Positions 16,377-24,096 of a DNA stretch of 64,000 nt are shown here, piece by piece. The stretch comes from Renibacterium sp. (GTDB taxonomy: Bacteria; Actinomycetota; Actinomycetes; Actinomycetales; Micrococcaceae). A model generated the notes under the pieces. It saw nothing but the letters and a program-made list of their open reading frames with translations, was not told the DNA's origin and searched no databases. The position numbers were made by a program, and so were the translations under genes. Within the stretch, counting starts at the first letter, position 1. Each line of letters opens with the position of its first letter. The stretch spans positions 62,001-126,000 of the forward strand of contig JAFOLH010000006.1 in assembly GCA_017419405.1 (NCBI GenBank), given 5' to 3'.

Positions 16377-19352
16377 CTAGAGCTCCGAAGCCGGTACCCC
16401 GACGCCGAGGATCATCGGCTCAGCTGCCGCAGGCTGCTTTTCCGCCGCAGGCTTCTTTTCCGCGGCGCGTTTCGCCGAGGCAGGCGGAGCCGAGATCGCT
16501 CCGCCCTGCGGTTCGCCCTCGATCGACTGAATCTCATTGCTGCCCGCAGCGCCCTGGGCCCGGCCCGCGGCCCGATGCCGTCGCGGACGACGGCCGCCCG
16601 AAGTTTTCGGCTCGGATTCGGTTGCTTCCCGCTCCGGTTGCTCGGCCGGCTGCTGGGGCTTCAGGTGATCGAACACATCGGCCAAGCCGTCCAAGGTGAG
16701 ATCCGGCTTCCGGGGCGCCTCATCCAGGTGACCACGCGGAATTTCCACGGTCTCGCCGCCGATGGTCAGCACTGCGGCCGGGTCGTGCGCAGGCTCTGCG
16801 GCATCGTCCGGTTGCTCGTGATGCGCAGCTTGGGCGGCCGCCGCGATATTGGCCAGCGCAGCCCGCGCTGCCGAGGCTTTGGCTTCGCGTTCCGCTTCGC
16901 TGAGTTCCTCGACCACGGCCTCCGGCTCAGCCTGGGCTTGCTGCCGGTTCCGATTGCGCTTGCGTTCGCCCCGGCTGGGCCGTTGGTTCTCGGCCCGCGG
17001 ACTGTGCTGTTCCGCGGCGATCGCATGGGTCGCCCGACGGTGTTCGACCGGTTCGTCATGGGTGACCACGCCGCGGCCGGCACAGGCTTCGCACTGCTCG
17101 CCGAATACTTCGAGCAAACCGGTGCCCATCCGTTTACGGGTCATTTGGATCAGGCCGAGCGAGGTCACCTCGGCGACCTGGTGTTTGGTCCGGTCCCGGC
17201 CCAAACACTCGACCAAGCGGCGCAGCACCAAATCGCGGTTCGACTCGAGCACCATGTCGATGAAGTCGATCACGATGATGCCGCCGATGTCGCGCAGACG
17301 CAACTGTCGGACGACCTCTTCGGCCGCTTCCAAGTTGTTCTTGGTCACCGTTTCTTCGAGGTTGCCGCCGGAGCCGGTGAACTTGCCGGTATTGACGTCG
17401 ACCACGGTCATCGCCTCGGTGCGGTCGATCACCAACGAGCCGCCCGAGGGCAGGAACACTTTTCGCTCCAGGGCTTTGGAAATCTGCTCGTTGATCCGGT
17501 GTGCCGCGAAGATGTCTTCGTTGCTGGTCCATTTCTCCAGCCGGTCCACCAGGTCCGGTGCCACGTAGGTGACATACGCCTCGACGGTGTCCCAAGCTTC
17601 TTCCCCGGACACGATCAGCTTCGAGAAATCTTCGTTGAACACGTCACGGACCACCTTGATGGTCAGATCCGGTTCGCCGTACAGCATCTCCGGGGCCAAA
17701 GTCTTGGTCGACGTGGCCCGGGATTCAATGCCCTCCCACTGCACCCGCAACCGGTTGATGTCGTGCGTGAGTTCCTCTTCGCTTGCTCCTTCGGCCGCGG
17801 TCCGAACGATGACGCCCGCGTTTTCCGGAAGATTCTCCTTGAGGATCTTCTTGAGCCGGTTGCGTTCCACATCCGGAAGCTTGCGCGAAATACCGGTCAT
17901 CGAACCGCCCGGCACATACACCAGGTAGCGGCCCGGCAAGGAAATCTGGCTGGTCAGGCGGGCGCCCTTATGGCCCACCGGATCCTTGGTCACCTGGACC
18001 AGGACGGTGTCTCCCGACTTCAGCGCGTTCTCGATCCGGCGCGGAGCACCGTCGAGCTTTGCAGCATCCCAGTTGACTTCACCGGCGTAAAGCACCGCGT
18101 TGCGGCCGCGTCCAATGTCAACGAATGCCGCTTCCATGCTGGGCAGCACATTCTGCACTTTGCCGACGTACACGTTCCCGATCAACGAGTCCTGTTGCGT
18201 CTTGGAGACGAAATGCTCGGCGAGAATGCCGTCTTCGAGCACGCCGATCTGAATCCGCTCGTCACGCTGCCGGACGACCATCACCCGGTCGACCGACTCG
18301 CGCCGGGCCAGGAACTCGGCTTCGGTGATCACTTGCCTGCGGCGTCCGGTGTCCCGGGACTCCCGGCGGCGCTGCTTCTTCGCCTCCAAGCGGGTCGAGC
18401 CGCGCAAGGAGGTGACCTTGTTCGAAACGTTTTCCGAAGGCTGCCGCGGGGCGCGGACCCTGGTCACGGTATTGGGCGGATCGTCGTCGTTGCCGCCGGT
18501 CAGCTCCAGATCGGCGTCGCCACGGCGCCGGCGGCGGCGCCGCCGCGAAACCACGCCGTCTTCGGAGGCCGGATCGCCGCCGTCGGCTGCGTCTTCCTGC
18601 GCCGGCGAACCCTCCTCGGTATCGCTGCCTTTCGCCCGGCGGGAACGTGAGCGGCGCCGGCGCTTGCCGGCGTCTTCGGCTTCCGGCTGGGCATCGTCGG
18701 CTTGGTCAGAATCGAGCTCGGCGGCCGGTTCCCGGACCACCGCGGCCAGAGACAAATCCGGGGCTTGGAAGAGCAACGACGCCGGCGAGGCCGGTGCCAG
18801 GAACGGCGACGCCAAGCCGGTCCCGGCTTCATCGGCAACGCTCGCAGCAGGAGCGGCCTCGGGCACTTCGGCGGTCTCGGCCGCTTCCGCCGTAGCCGCA
18901 TCGTCCGATTCGGGCAGCGCTGCGCTCTTCCGGGTACTGGCCCGCTTCCGCGGAGCCCGCTTCGGCGCGAGCAGACTGCTGATCGGCGATTCCGCAGCCG
19001 CAGTCTCCGCGGCAGATTCGGCTGCCGGGGGCAGCTCTAGCGTGGGCTGCTCCGCAGCATCCTCGGCAATCGGTTTCTTGCTCCGGCTGGGGCGTTTGGC
19101 CTTTTTGGCCGGTTCAGCCGGCTCCGCGGACGCCTCCACCACGGGGAGTTCGACGGCGAGGGCTTCGGCACCGCTCGGCTCACTGGCTTTGGCCTTCTTG
19201 GCCGGCGCTTTCTTGGCCGTTGTCTTTTTGGCGGGGGCCGCATCGTCCGCCGTCTTTTTGGCCGGAGCCTTCTTGGCAGCGCGGCGCGGCTGCTTCCCGG
19301 TCGTTTCTTCCGAAGTCTCCGCGTTGGCCGAGCTGGTTTCGTCAATGTCCAT
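16377..19352 (-). CDS. rne: Ribonuclease E/G family endoribonuclease
   Basis: The main single-strand RNA endonuclease of mRNA decay and rRNA processing. In this 991-residue protein the catalytic core is central: an S1 RNA-binding domain around residues 370-470 (GNVYVGKVQNVLPSMEAAFV), the 5' sensor and DNase-I-like region, catalytic aspartates in VVDVNTGKFTG and VIDFIDMV, and a Zn-link CEACAGRG. Long unstructured arms flank it: an N-terminal Lys/Ala-rich and Glu-rich tail (1-330, with repeated PAKK/KAPAKK) and a C-terminal acidic and basic tail, as in actinobacterial RNase E, where the arms replace the C-terminal scaffold of E. coli. A GGAG lies about 12 bases before the ATG. Confidence 0.95.
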   Translation of the reverse strand: MDIDETSSANAETSEETTGKQPRRAAKKAPAKKTADDAAPAKKTTAKKAPAKKAKASEPSGAEALAVELPVVEASAEPAEPAKKAKRPSRSKKPIAEDAAEQPTLELPPAAESAAETAAAESPISSLLAPKRAPRKRASTRKSAALPESDDAATAEAAETAEVPEAAPAASVADEAGTGLASPFLAPASPASLLFQAPDLSLAAVVREPAAELDSDQADDAQPEAEDAGKRRRRSRSRRAKGSDTEEGSPAQEDAADGGDPASEDGVVSRRRRRRRRGDADLELTGGNDDDPPNTVTRVRAPRQPSENVSNKVTSLRGSTRLEAKKQRRRESRDTGRRRQVITEAEFLARRESVDRVMVVRQRDERIQIGVLEDGILAEHFVSKTQQDSLIGNVYVGKVQNVLPSMEAAFVDIGRGRNAVLYAGEVNWDAAKLDGAPRRIENALKSGDTVLVQVTKDPVGHKGARLTSQISLPGRYLVYVPGGSMTGISRKLPDVERNRLKKILKENLPENAGVIVRTAAEGASEEELTHDINRLRVQWEGIESRATSTKTLAPEMLYGEPDLTIKVVRDVFNEDFSKLIVSGEEAWDTVEAYVTYVAPDLVDRLEKWTSNEDIFAAHRINEQISKALERKVFLPSGGSLVIDRTEAMTVVDVNTGKFTGSGGNLEETVTKNNLEAAEEVVRQLRLRDIGGIIVIDFIDMVLESNRDLVLRRLVECLGRDRTKHQVAEVTSLGLIQMTRKRMGTGLLEVFGEQCEACAGRGVVTHDEPVEHRRATHAIAAEQHSPRAENQRPSRGERKRNRNRQQAQAEPEAVVEELSEAEREAKASAARAALANIAAAAQAAHHEQPDDAAEPAHDPAAVLTIGGETVEIPRGHLDEAPRKPDLTLDGLADVFDHLKPQQPAEQPEREATESEPKTSGGRRPRRHRAAGRAQGAAGSNEIQSIEGEPQGGAISAPPASAKRAAEKKPAAEKQPAAAEPMILGVGVPASEL

Positions 19353-19726
19353 TTATGGCTGTGCTCCATCCCGAGCGGAGCCGCCACATCCGACACCCGC
19401 ACGGGCTCAAGTGCCGGCCCCCTCAGGCGCCGACCGAAGTCAATGAATTACGTCCCGGGTGGCACCATCTCTTGGGTGCGGCATCGTCGAGGACGCCGAC
19501 GGCGGGTTCTCGACAAACGGCGACTGTGGATGTGGGCCGCAGAGCCTCCTCGGCTCCGACAGTCATGCATCAACACGTGCTGGCAGGAGAACAAACCATC
19601 GGACTGGGCGGTGCATGTGGATCATCGTCCAGCCGAACTCATTGTCTCACACCAGATCGGAGCCGGCCGGTATTGGACTGCGGAAACTGTGCAGACGGCT
19701 CAGCCGCTCAGGTTAGAATCAGGCTC
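19353..19726. other. Divergent intergenic region between rne and the VKOR gene
   Basis: 374 bases with no coding region I would support. It must hold the promoters for rne (minus) and the VKOR-family gene (plus). Only the latter is visible, as TAGAAT at 19714-19719, ending seven bases before the ATG. I see no riboswitch, tRNA or long repeat here. Confidence 0.6.
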
Positions 19727-20428
19727 ATGGCCAAGTCAAAGATTCCCGCCGCACTCGATTCGACGGACCTCATCGACGCCGACGACGATGATCCCGGTCA
19801 ACCGCAAAGCAGGAGTCCCCGTGGAACCGCCACCGCTCTGCCCTGGATCACCCAGACCCGGCCCTATGCGGTGCTGCTGCTGATCACCAGCCTGGTCGCC
19901 TTCATCGCATCCTTCGCTTTGGTCCTGGACAAGCTCCAGCTGCTGGAGAATCCGAATGCGAAGCTTGGCTGCGATGTCAATGCCTTCGTCTCCTGCGGGG
20001 CTGTGATGGGCACCTGGCAGGCCTCCTTGTTCGGCTTCCCGAATCCCTATATCGGCATCGTCGCCTTCGGCATCGTGTTCGCTTTGGGCATGTCGCTGCT
20101 GGCCGGCGCGAAGTTCGCCCGTTGGTATTGGGTCTGCTTCCAAATCGGGGTCACCTTGGGCATGGTTTTCATCGTGTGGCTCTGGTCCCAGGCGCTCTAT
20201 TCGATCACCATCCTCTGCCCGTACTGCATGATCGTCTGGGCGATGATGATTCCGTTGTTCATCTGGACCACGATCCGGAATCTGGTGCATGGCGTGATCC
20301 CGGCCCCGGCTGGCCTGGTCCGCGTGCTCAGCACTTGGGGCTGGACCATCGTGGTCCTGCTCTACCTGGCGGCCATCGCCACGATTTTCTTCCAGTTCAT
20401 CAACCTCTTCGTCCGCAGCACCGCCTAG
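19727..20428 (+). CDS. Vitamin K epoxide reductase (VKOR) family membrane protein
   Basis: A 233-residue integral membrane thiol oxidoreductase, which passes electrons from folding-protein disulfides to quinone. Four to five hydrophobic segments follow an acidic N-terminus. The loop cysteine pair is in CDVNAFVSC and the CXXC active site in ILCPYCMIVW. In actinobacteria VKOR usually works with an extracytoplasmic DsbA-like partner; none is adjacent. A TAGAAT -10 element ends seven bases before the ATG and there is no ribosome-binding site, so the mRNA is probably leaderless. Confidence 0.93.
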   Translation: MAKSKIPAALDSTDLIDADDDDPGQPQSRSPRGTATALPWITQTRPYAVLLLITSLVAFIASFALVLDKLQLLENPNAKLGCDVNAFVSCGAVMGTWQASLFGFPNPYIGIVAFGIVFALGMSLLAGAKFARWYWVCFQIGVTLGMVFIVWLWSQALYSITILCPYCMIVWAMMIPLFIWTTIRNLVHGVIPAPAGLVRVLSTWGWTIVVLLYLAAIATIFFQFINLFVRSTA

Positions 20429-20469
20429 GCTCCGGTCCGCCGGGGGCTCGCGAACCGGCCCGGGCGGGA

Positions 20470-21540
20470 TCAGTAATCCATGTCCATCGCGGTGCGTACC
20501 TGGGCCAGTGTGCGGTCCGCTTGGTCGTTGGCCTGGGCATTGCCGCTGGCCAACACCCGCCGCACCGTTCCGGGATCTTCCGCGAGCAGCCGGCGGCGCG
20601 CCCGGAACGGGGCAAACCGTTCATTGACCGCCTCGGTGGCCAACTGCTTGAGCCGGCCCGCTCCAGCGTCCCCGATTTGCTCGGCCAGCACCTGGGGGCT
20701 GATCCCCAGGCATACCGCAGCGGTATCCAACAGTGCCGATACCCCAGGCCTGGCCTGCGGATCGTAGCTGATCCGCCGTCTGCTGTCGGTAGGCGTTTTC
20801 CGGATCAGCTCCGCTGTCTCGTCCGCGCTCAGCCGCAGCGGAATGCTGTTCCGGTAGCTTTTGGACATTTTCCGCCCGTCCAGGCCAGGCAGCTCCGGAG
20901 TTTCGGTCAACAGCGCCTGCGGCACCGGGAAGACCTCCCGGTAGCGTTCGTTGAACCGCCGGGCGATAGTCCTGGTCAGCTCCACATGCGGCAGATTGTC
21001 TTTGCCCACCGGCACCAGATTGCCCTTGCAGAACAGGATGTCCGCAGCCTGGTGCACCGGGTAGCTCAGCAGCAGTCCGCTCAGCGCCCGTCCGGACGCC
21101 GCCGCCTCGGCCTTCACCGTAGGGTTTCGATGCAGTTCCGCTTCGGTGATCAGGCTGAGGAACGGCAGCATCAGCTGGTTCAACGCCGGCACCGCGGAAT
21201 GCGTGACAATGGTACTGCGTTCGGGATCCAATCCGGCCGCCAAGTAGTCCAGGGCCAGTCCGTAGACCTGGTTCTGGATATCGCCGGCGGAGTCCCGGTC
21301 GGTGATCACCTGGTAGTCGGCGATCACCACGACCACCTCAACCCCGAGATCCTGCAACCGGACCCGTTCGGCAAGGCTGCCGAAGTAGTGGCCGAGGTGC
21401 AGTGCCCCGGTAGGCCGATCACCGGTGAGCACCCGGTAGTTTTCGGAATGCTCGACGACGTCGCGGGACAGGTGCCGGCTCAACTGCCGGGTGTTTTCCA
21501 GCGAGGCGGCCGATACGGAAGCGGAAAGCAGCGGGTTCAT
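20470..21540 (-). CDS. trpS: Tryptophanyl-tRNA synthetase
   Basis: Class I synthetase that charges tRNA-Trp. HLGHYFG is the HIGH motif (in TGDRPTGALHLGHYFG) and DGRKMSKS the KMSKS loop. It has 356 residues from ATG 21540, which has AAGAGG upstream; the in-frame ATG at 21582 lies in the leader and is less likely. The gene is preceded by a leader peptide with tandem Trp codons and a terminator hairpin, the arrangement described for the auxiliary, indolmycin-resistant TrpRS genes of Streptomyces. Whether this is the only TrpRS of the organism cannot be seen. Confidence 0.95.
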   Translation of the reverse strand: MNPLLSASVSAASLENTRQLSRHLSRDVVEHSENYRVLTGDRPTGALHLGHYFGSLAERVRLQDLGVEVVVVIADYQVITDRDSAGDIQNQVYGLALDYLAAGLDPERSTIVTHSAVPALNQLMLPFLSLITEAELHRNPTVKAEAAASGRALSGLLLSYPVHQAADILFCKGNLVPVGKDNLPHVELTRTIARRFNERYREVFPVPQALLTETPELPGLDGRKMSKSYRNSIPLRLSADETAELIRKTPTDSRRRISYDPQARPGVSALLDTAAVCLGISPQVLAEQIGDAGAGRLKQLATEAVNERFAPFRARRRLLAEDPGTVRRVLASGNAQANDQADRTLAQVRTAMDMDY

Positions 21541-21612
21541 GGTTTGGTCCTCTTGGTCTCGGGTGGTTTCACGAGACTGCATCGAGACCGGTCGCCGCTG
21601 ATTCCGGGCAAC

Positions 21613-21638
21613 AAAAAACGGGCTGCGATGCAGCCCGT
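21613..21638 (-). terminator. trpS attenuator terminator
   Basis: On the minus strand, ACGGGCTGC and GCAGCCCGT type arms (21618-21626 and 21630-21638) enclose a 3-base loop and are followed by six T. This is the terminator of a transcription attenuator. GCGGCCCG just after the leader-peptide stop can pair with the terminator's first arm (one G-U), forming an antiterminator. Confidence 0.88.
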
Positions 21639-21670
21639 CAGCAATGATGCGTGAACGATTGAGCGGGCCG

Positions 21671-21709
21671 CTAGCGCAGCCGCCACCACTGGTTCAAGTT
21701 CGAGTTCAC
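21671..21709 (-). CDS. Trp leader peptide of the trpS attenuator
   Basis: A 12-codon frame, GTG to TAG, encoding MNSNLNQWWRLR with two adjacent Trp codons (TGG TGG). A -10-like TAGCAT (21721-21716) ends six bases before the GTG and no ribosome site is present, so translation is probably leaderless. Stalling at the Trp codons when Trp-tRNA is scarce would mask GCUGC of the first hairpin and let the antiterminator form, raising trpS transcription. Confidence 0.85.
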   Translation of the reverse strand: MNSNLNQWWRLR

Positions 21710-21732
21710 AACGTCATGCTACCGCACTCCGG

Positions 21733-21807
21733 CGAAGATGCATCTTCAGCTTTGCGATGGCATTTTTGCTGCCAAAACACCATCCGAATGCTGAAGATGC
21801 ATCTTCG
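21733..21807. repeat. Inverted repeat with two copies of a 14-bp palindrome, between ndk and trpS
   Basis: CGAAGATGCATCTTCAGC (21733-21750) recurs as its exact reverse complement at 21790-21807. Each arm itself contains the perfect palindrome GAAGATGCATCTTC. The arms extend with mismatches (7 of 10 further bases complementary) to a T-rich/A-rich loop. It lies between the ndk stop and the trpS leader promoter. It may be an ndk terminator, a two-site operator, or a small mobile-type repeat. Confidence 0.8.
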
Positions 21808-21814
21808 AATTGTT

Positions 21815-22228
21815 TCAGAACCAGATGGCGATTTCGCGTTCTGCGGATTCCACCGAATCTGAACCGTGCACCAGGTTCTGCTGCACTTTCTGTCCCCAGT
21901 CACGGCCGAAATCGCCGCGGATCGTGCCCGGAGCGGCAACCGTCGGATCAGTGGCTCCGGCCAAGGAACGGAACCCCTCGATGACCCGCTCGCCTTCGAA
22001 AATTGCGGCGACGACCGGCCCGGAGAGCATGAATTCGAGCAACGGCTCGTAAAACGGCTTGCCCAGGTGCTCGGCGTAGTGCGCCTCGAGCTGGTCCCGG
22101 CCGGCTTGGACCAGCTTCAGGTCGGCCAGCACATAGCCTTTGGCTTCGATCCGGCTCAGGATGGCACCGGAAAGGTTTCGGGCCACCCCATCGGGCTTGA
22201 CCAGGACAAGGGTACGTTCGGTGCTCAT
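21815..22228 (-). CDS. ndk: Nucleoside diphosphate kinase
   Basis: Transfers the gamma-phosphate from ATP to nucleoside diphosphates through a phosphohistidine. [12 protein letters not shown] opens the protein and the active histidine lies in [16 protein letters not shown]. The length of 137 residues is typical. AGGAGA precedes the ATG. It follows folC and a DUF4233 gene, the usual actinobacterial order after ileS. Confidence 0.98.
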   Translation of the reverse strand: MSTERTLVLVKPDGVARNLSGAILSRIEAKGYVLADLKLVQAGRDQLEAHYAEHLGKPFYEPLLEFMLSGPVVAAIFEGERVIEGFRSLAGATDPTVAAPGTIRGDFGRDWGQKVQQNLVHGSDSVESAEREIAIWF

Positions 22229-22270
22229 AGCTGTCTCCTGACGAGGGGATGTTTGTCTTCAGTGTATGCG

Positions 22271-22741
22271 TTAAACGGGATCGCCGGCAGCCGGCCCGGC
22301 CTGGTCCGGATGCGATTCCTCCCAGGCTGCCTGCTCGACATCGCGCTCCCGGTTCTCCCGGTCGATCCGGGAGCCGGCTCGCAGCGCGTACCACCAGGAA
22401 ATCGCGAACAACGGTCCGATCACGAACATCATCGGTTCCACGAAACCGACCGCGATCAGCACCAATTGCAGGATCCAGCCCAGCCAGAACCCCCACTTCT
22501 TGGTCAAAAAGGCGCAAGCCGCGATCAGCACCACGCTCAACGTGATACCCGCAATCAATATCGCCGCCGGGGCGATCTCCCGGGAACGCAGGCCGAACAC
22601 CGCGAGTGTGGCGAAAAAAGCCACGAATCCTTCCAGACCGAGCACCGTGGAAGCGAACATCACTTTGGTGGAACGCCGCGGTTTCGGCATCCCCGGGCGC
22701 CATTCGCGTTGCGCCTTGGTCATCCGGCGCTGTGCCATCAT
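22271..22741 (-). CDS. DUF4233-type membrane protein
   Basis: A 156-residue protein with four hydrophobic segments (starting VMFASTVLGLEGFVAFFATL) and a charged C-terminal tail. Its position directly after folC and before ndk, its size and its topology match the actinobacterial DUF4233 family, whose function is unknown. The start ATG at 22741 overlaps the folC stop by four bases; a second ATG follows immediately at 22738. Confidence 0.85.
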   Translation of the reverse strand: MMAQRRMTKAQREWRPGMPKPRRSTKVMFASTVLGLEGFVAFFATLAVFGLRSREIAPAAILIAGITLSVVLIAACAFLTKKWGFWLGWILQLVLIAVGFVEPMMFVIGPLFAISWWYALRAGSRIDRENRERDVEQAAWEESHPDQAGPAAGDPV

Positions 22742-24096
22742 CGGCCGCCGCCGAGCAGCATCCGGGCCTCGGCGACCAGAGTGATCGACCCGGTCACCAA
22801 AACGCCGCCGGCCAGGTCGTTGTTGGCCTCGGCCCGCTCCACCGCCCATTCCAGCGCGTCGTCGAGCTTCTCCGCAATATGGATGTTCTCCGCCTCGAAC
22901 CCTGCGTCCAACGCGAGTTCCGCCAGCTCGCCGGCCGGGATCGCGCGCGGCGAGGTGGACTGGGTCAGACAGATCTCTTCGGCGTTCTCCGCCAACGAAG
23001 AACGGAGCTGGTTCAGCATTTCCAAGGCGTCTTTCTCGCGCAGCACGCCGAGCACCAGAACCAGTTTGCTCAGACTGAAGGCTTCTTCGATCGCTTCGGC
23101 CGCGGCCTTGATCCCGGCCGGGTTGTGCGCTGCGTCGACGATCACCGTGGGCGCGGTGCGGACCACTTCCAACCGTCCCGGTGAGGTGACTTGCTCGAAA
23201 GCTTCCTGGAGCAATTCCAGGCCGAGTTCCTTTTCCCCGCCGCCCAAGAACGCTTCCAGCGCGGCAATCGCCACAGCGGCATTTTCCGCCTGGTGCGCGC
23301 CGTGCAAGGGCAGCATCAGGTCCGGATAGCGCCCGGCCAGGCCCTGCACCGAGATGATCTGGCCGCCGACCGCGACCTTCCGGTCTTCGACCCCGAATTC
23401 GACGCCTTCGAAGCGGAATTGGGCACCCACCTCGCGCGCCTGCTCCAAAAGCACCTGAGCGGCATCGGCCGGCTGCGCTGCGGAGACCAGAAACGCCCCT
23501 GGTTTGATGATCCCGGCCTTTTCCCCGGCGATTTCCTCGGTGGTCTCGCCGAGCAGATCGGTATGGTCCAGCGAGATCGGCGTCACCACAGCCACCGCGC
23601 CGTCCGCGACATTGGTCGCATCGGTAATGCCGCCCAAGCCCACCTCGACGACGGCCACGTCCACCGGCTCGTCCGCGAAGATCGCGAATCCGAGCACGGT
23701 GAGCGCCTCGAAGTACGTCAGCCGCGGCTCTCCGGCCGCGGCCAATTCACCGTCGACGATCAACAGGTACGGATGGATTTCGTCCCAGATGCGCACGAAA
23801 GTTTCATCCGACACCGGTTCGCCGTCGATGCTGATCCGCTCGGTCACCGAGTTCAAATGCGGGCTGGTCAACCGGCCGGTCCGCAGATTGTGCGCGCGCA
23901 AGCCGGCTTCGATCATCCGGGCCGTGGAGGTTTTTCCATTGGTGCCGGTCAGGTGCACTACCGGGTAGGCCTTCTGCGGTTCGCCCAACAGCTCCATGGC
24001 CCGCCACAACGGAGCCATCCGGGGCTCCATTTTGTTTTCCGGGGCCCGGCCCAAAAGGTCGGCATAGACGCTTTCCACCGAGAATTCGTCGCTCAC
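22738..24096 (-). CDS. folC: Folylpolyglutamate synthase / dihydrofolate synthase
   Basis: Mur-ligase-like ATP-dependent enzyme that adds glutamate to dihydropteroate and folates. The P-loop [19 protein letters not shown], the TSPHL element in the omega loop, and [20 protein letters not shown] are clear, as is [11 protein letters not shown] in the C-terminal domain. It has 452 residues from GTG 24096, whose GTGA overlaps the ileS stop, so folC is translationally coupled to ileS. Confidence 0.96.
   Translation of the reverse strand: MSDEFSVESVYADLLGRAPENKMEPRMAPLWRAMELLGEPQKAYPVVHLTGTNGKTSTARMIEAGLRAHNLRTGRLTSPHLNSVTERISIDGEPVSDETFVRIWDEIHPYLLIVDGELAAAGEPRLTYFEALTVLGFAIFADEPVDVAVVEVGLGGITDATNVADGAVAVVTPISLDHTDLLGETTEEIAGEKAGIIKPGAFLVSAAQPADAAQVLLEQAREVGAQFRFEGVEFGVEDRKVAVGGQIISVQGLAGRYPDLMLPLHGAHQAENAAVAIAALEAFLGGGEKELGLELLQEAFEQVTSPGRLEVVRTAPTVIVDAAHNPAGIKAAAEAIEEAFSLSKLVLVLGVLREKDALEMLNQLRSSLAENAEEICLTQSTSPRAIPAGELAELALDAGFEAENIHIAEKLDDALEWAVERAEANNDLAGGVLVTGSITLVAEARMLLGGGR

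Noticed and set aside
16377-19352. Long plus-strand open frames opposite rne, ileS and other large genes
   Set aside because: They mirror high-GC coding sequence on the other strand, lack ribosome sites and resemble no protein family.
21733-21807. Resemblance of the palindrome to NsrR-type boxes (AAGATGCAT...)
   Set aside because: Only the half-site looks similar; spacing and the second half differ, and no nitrosative-stress gene is nearby.
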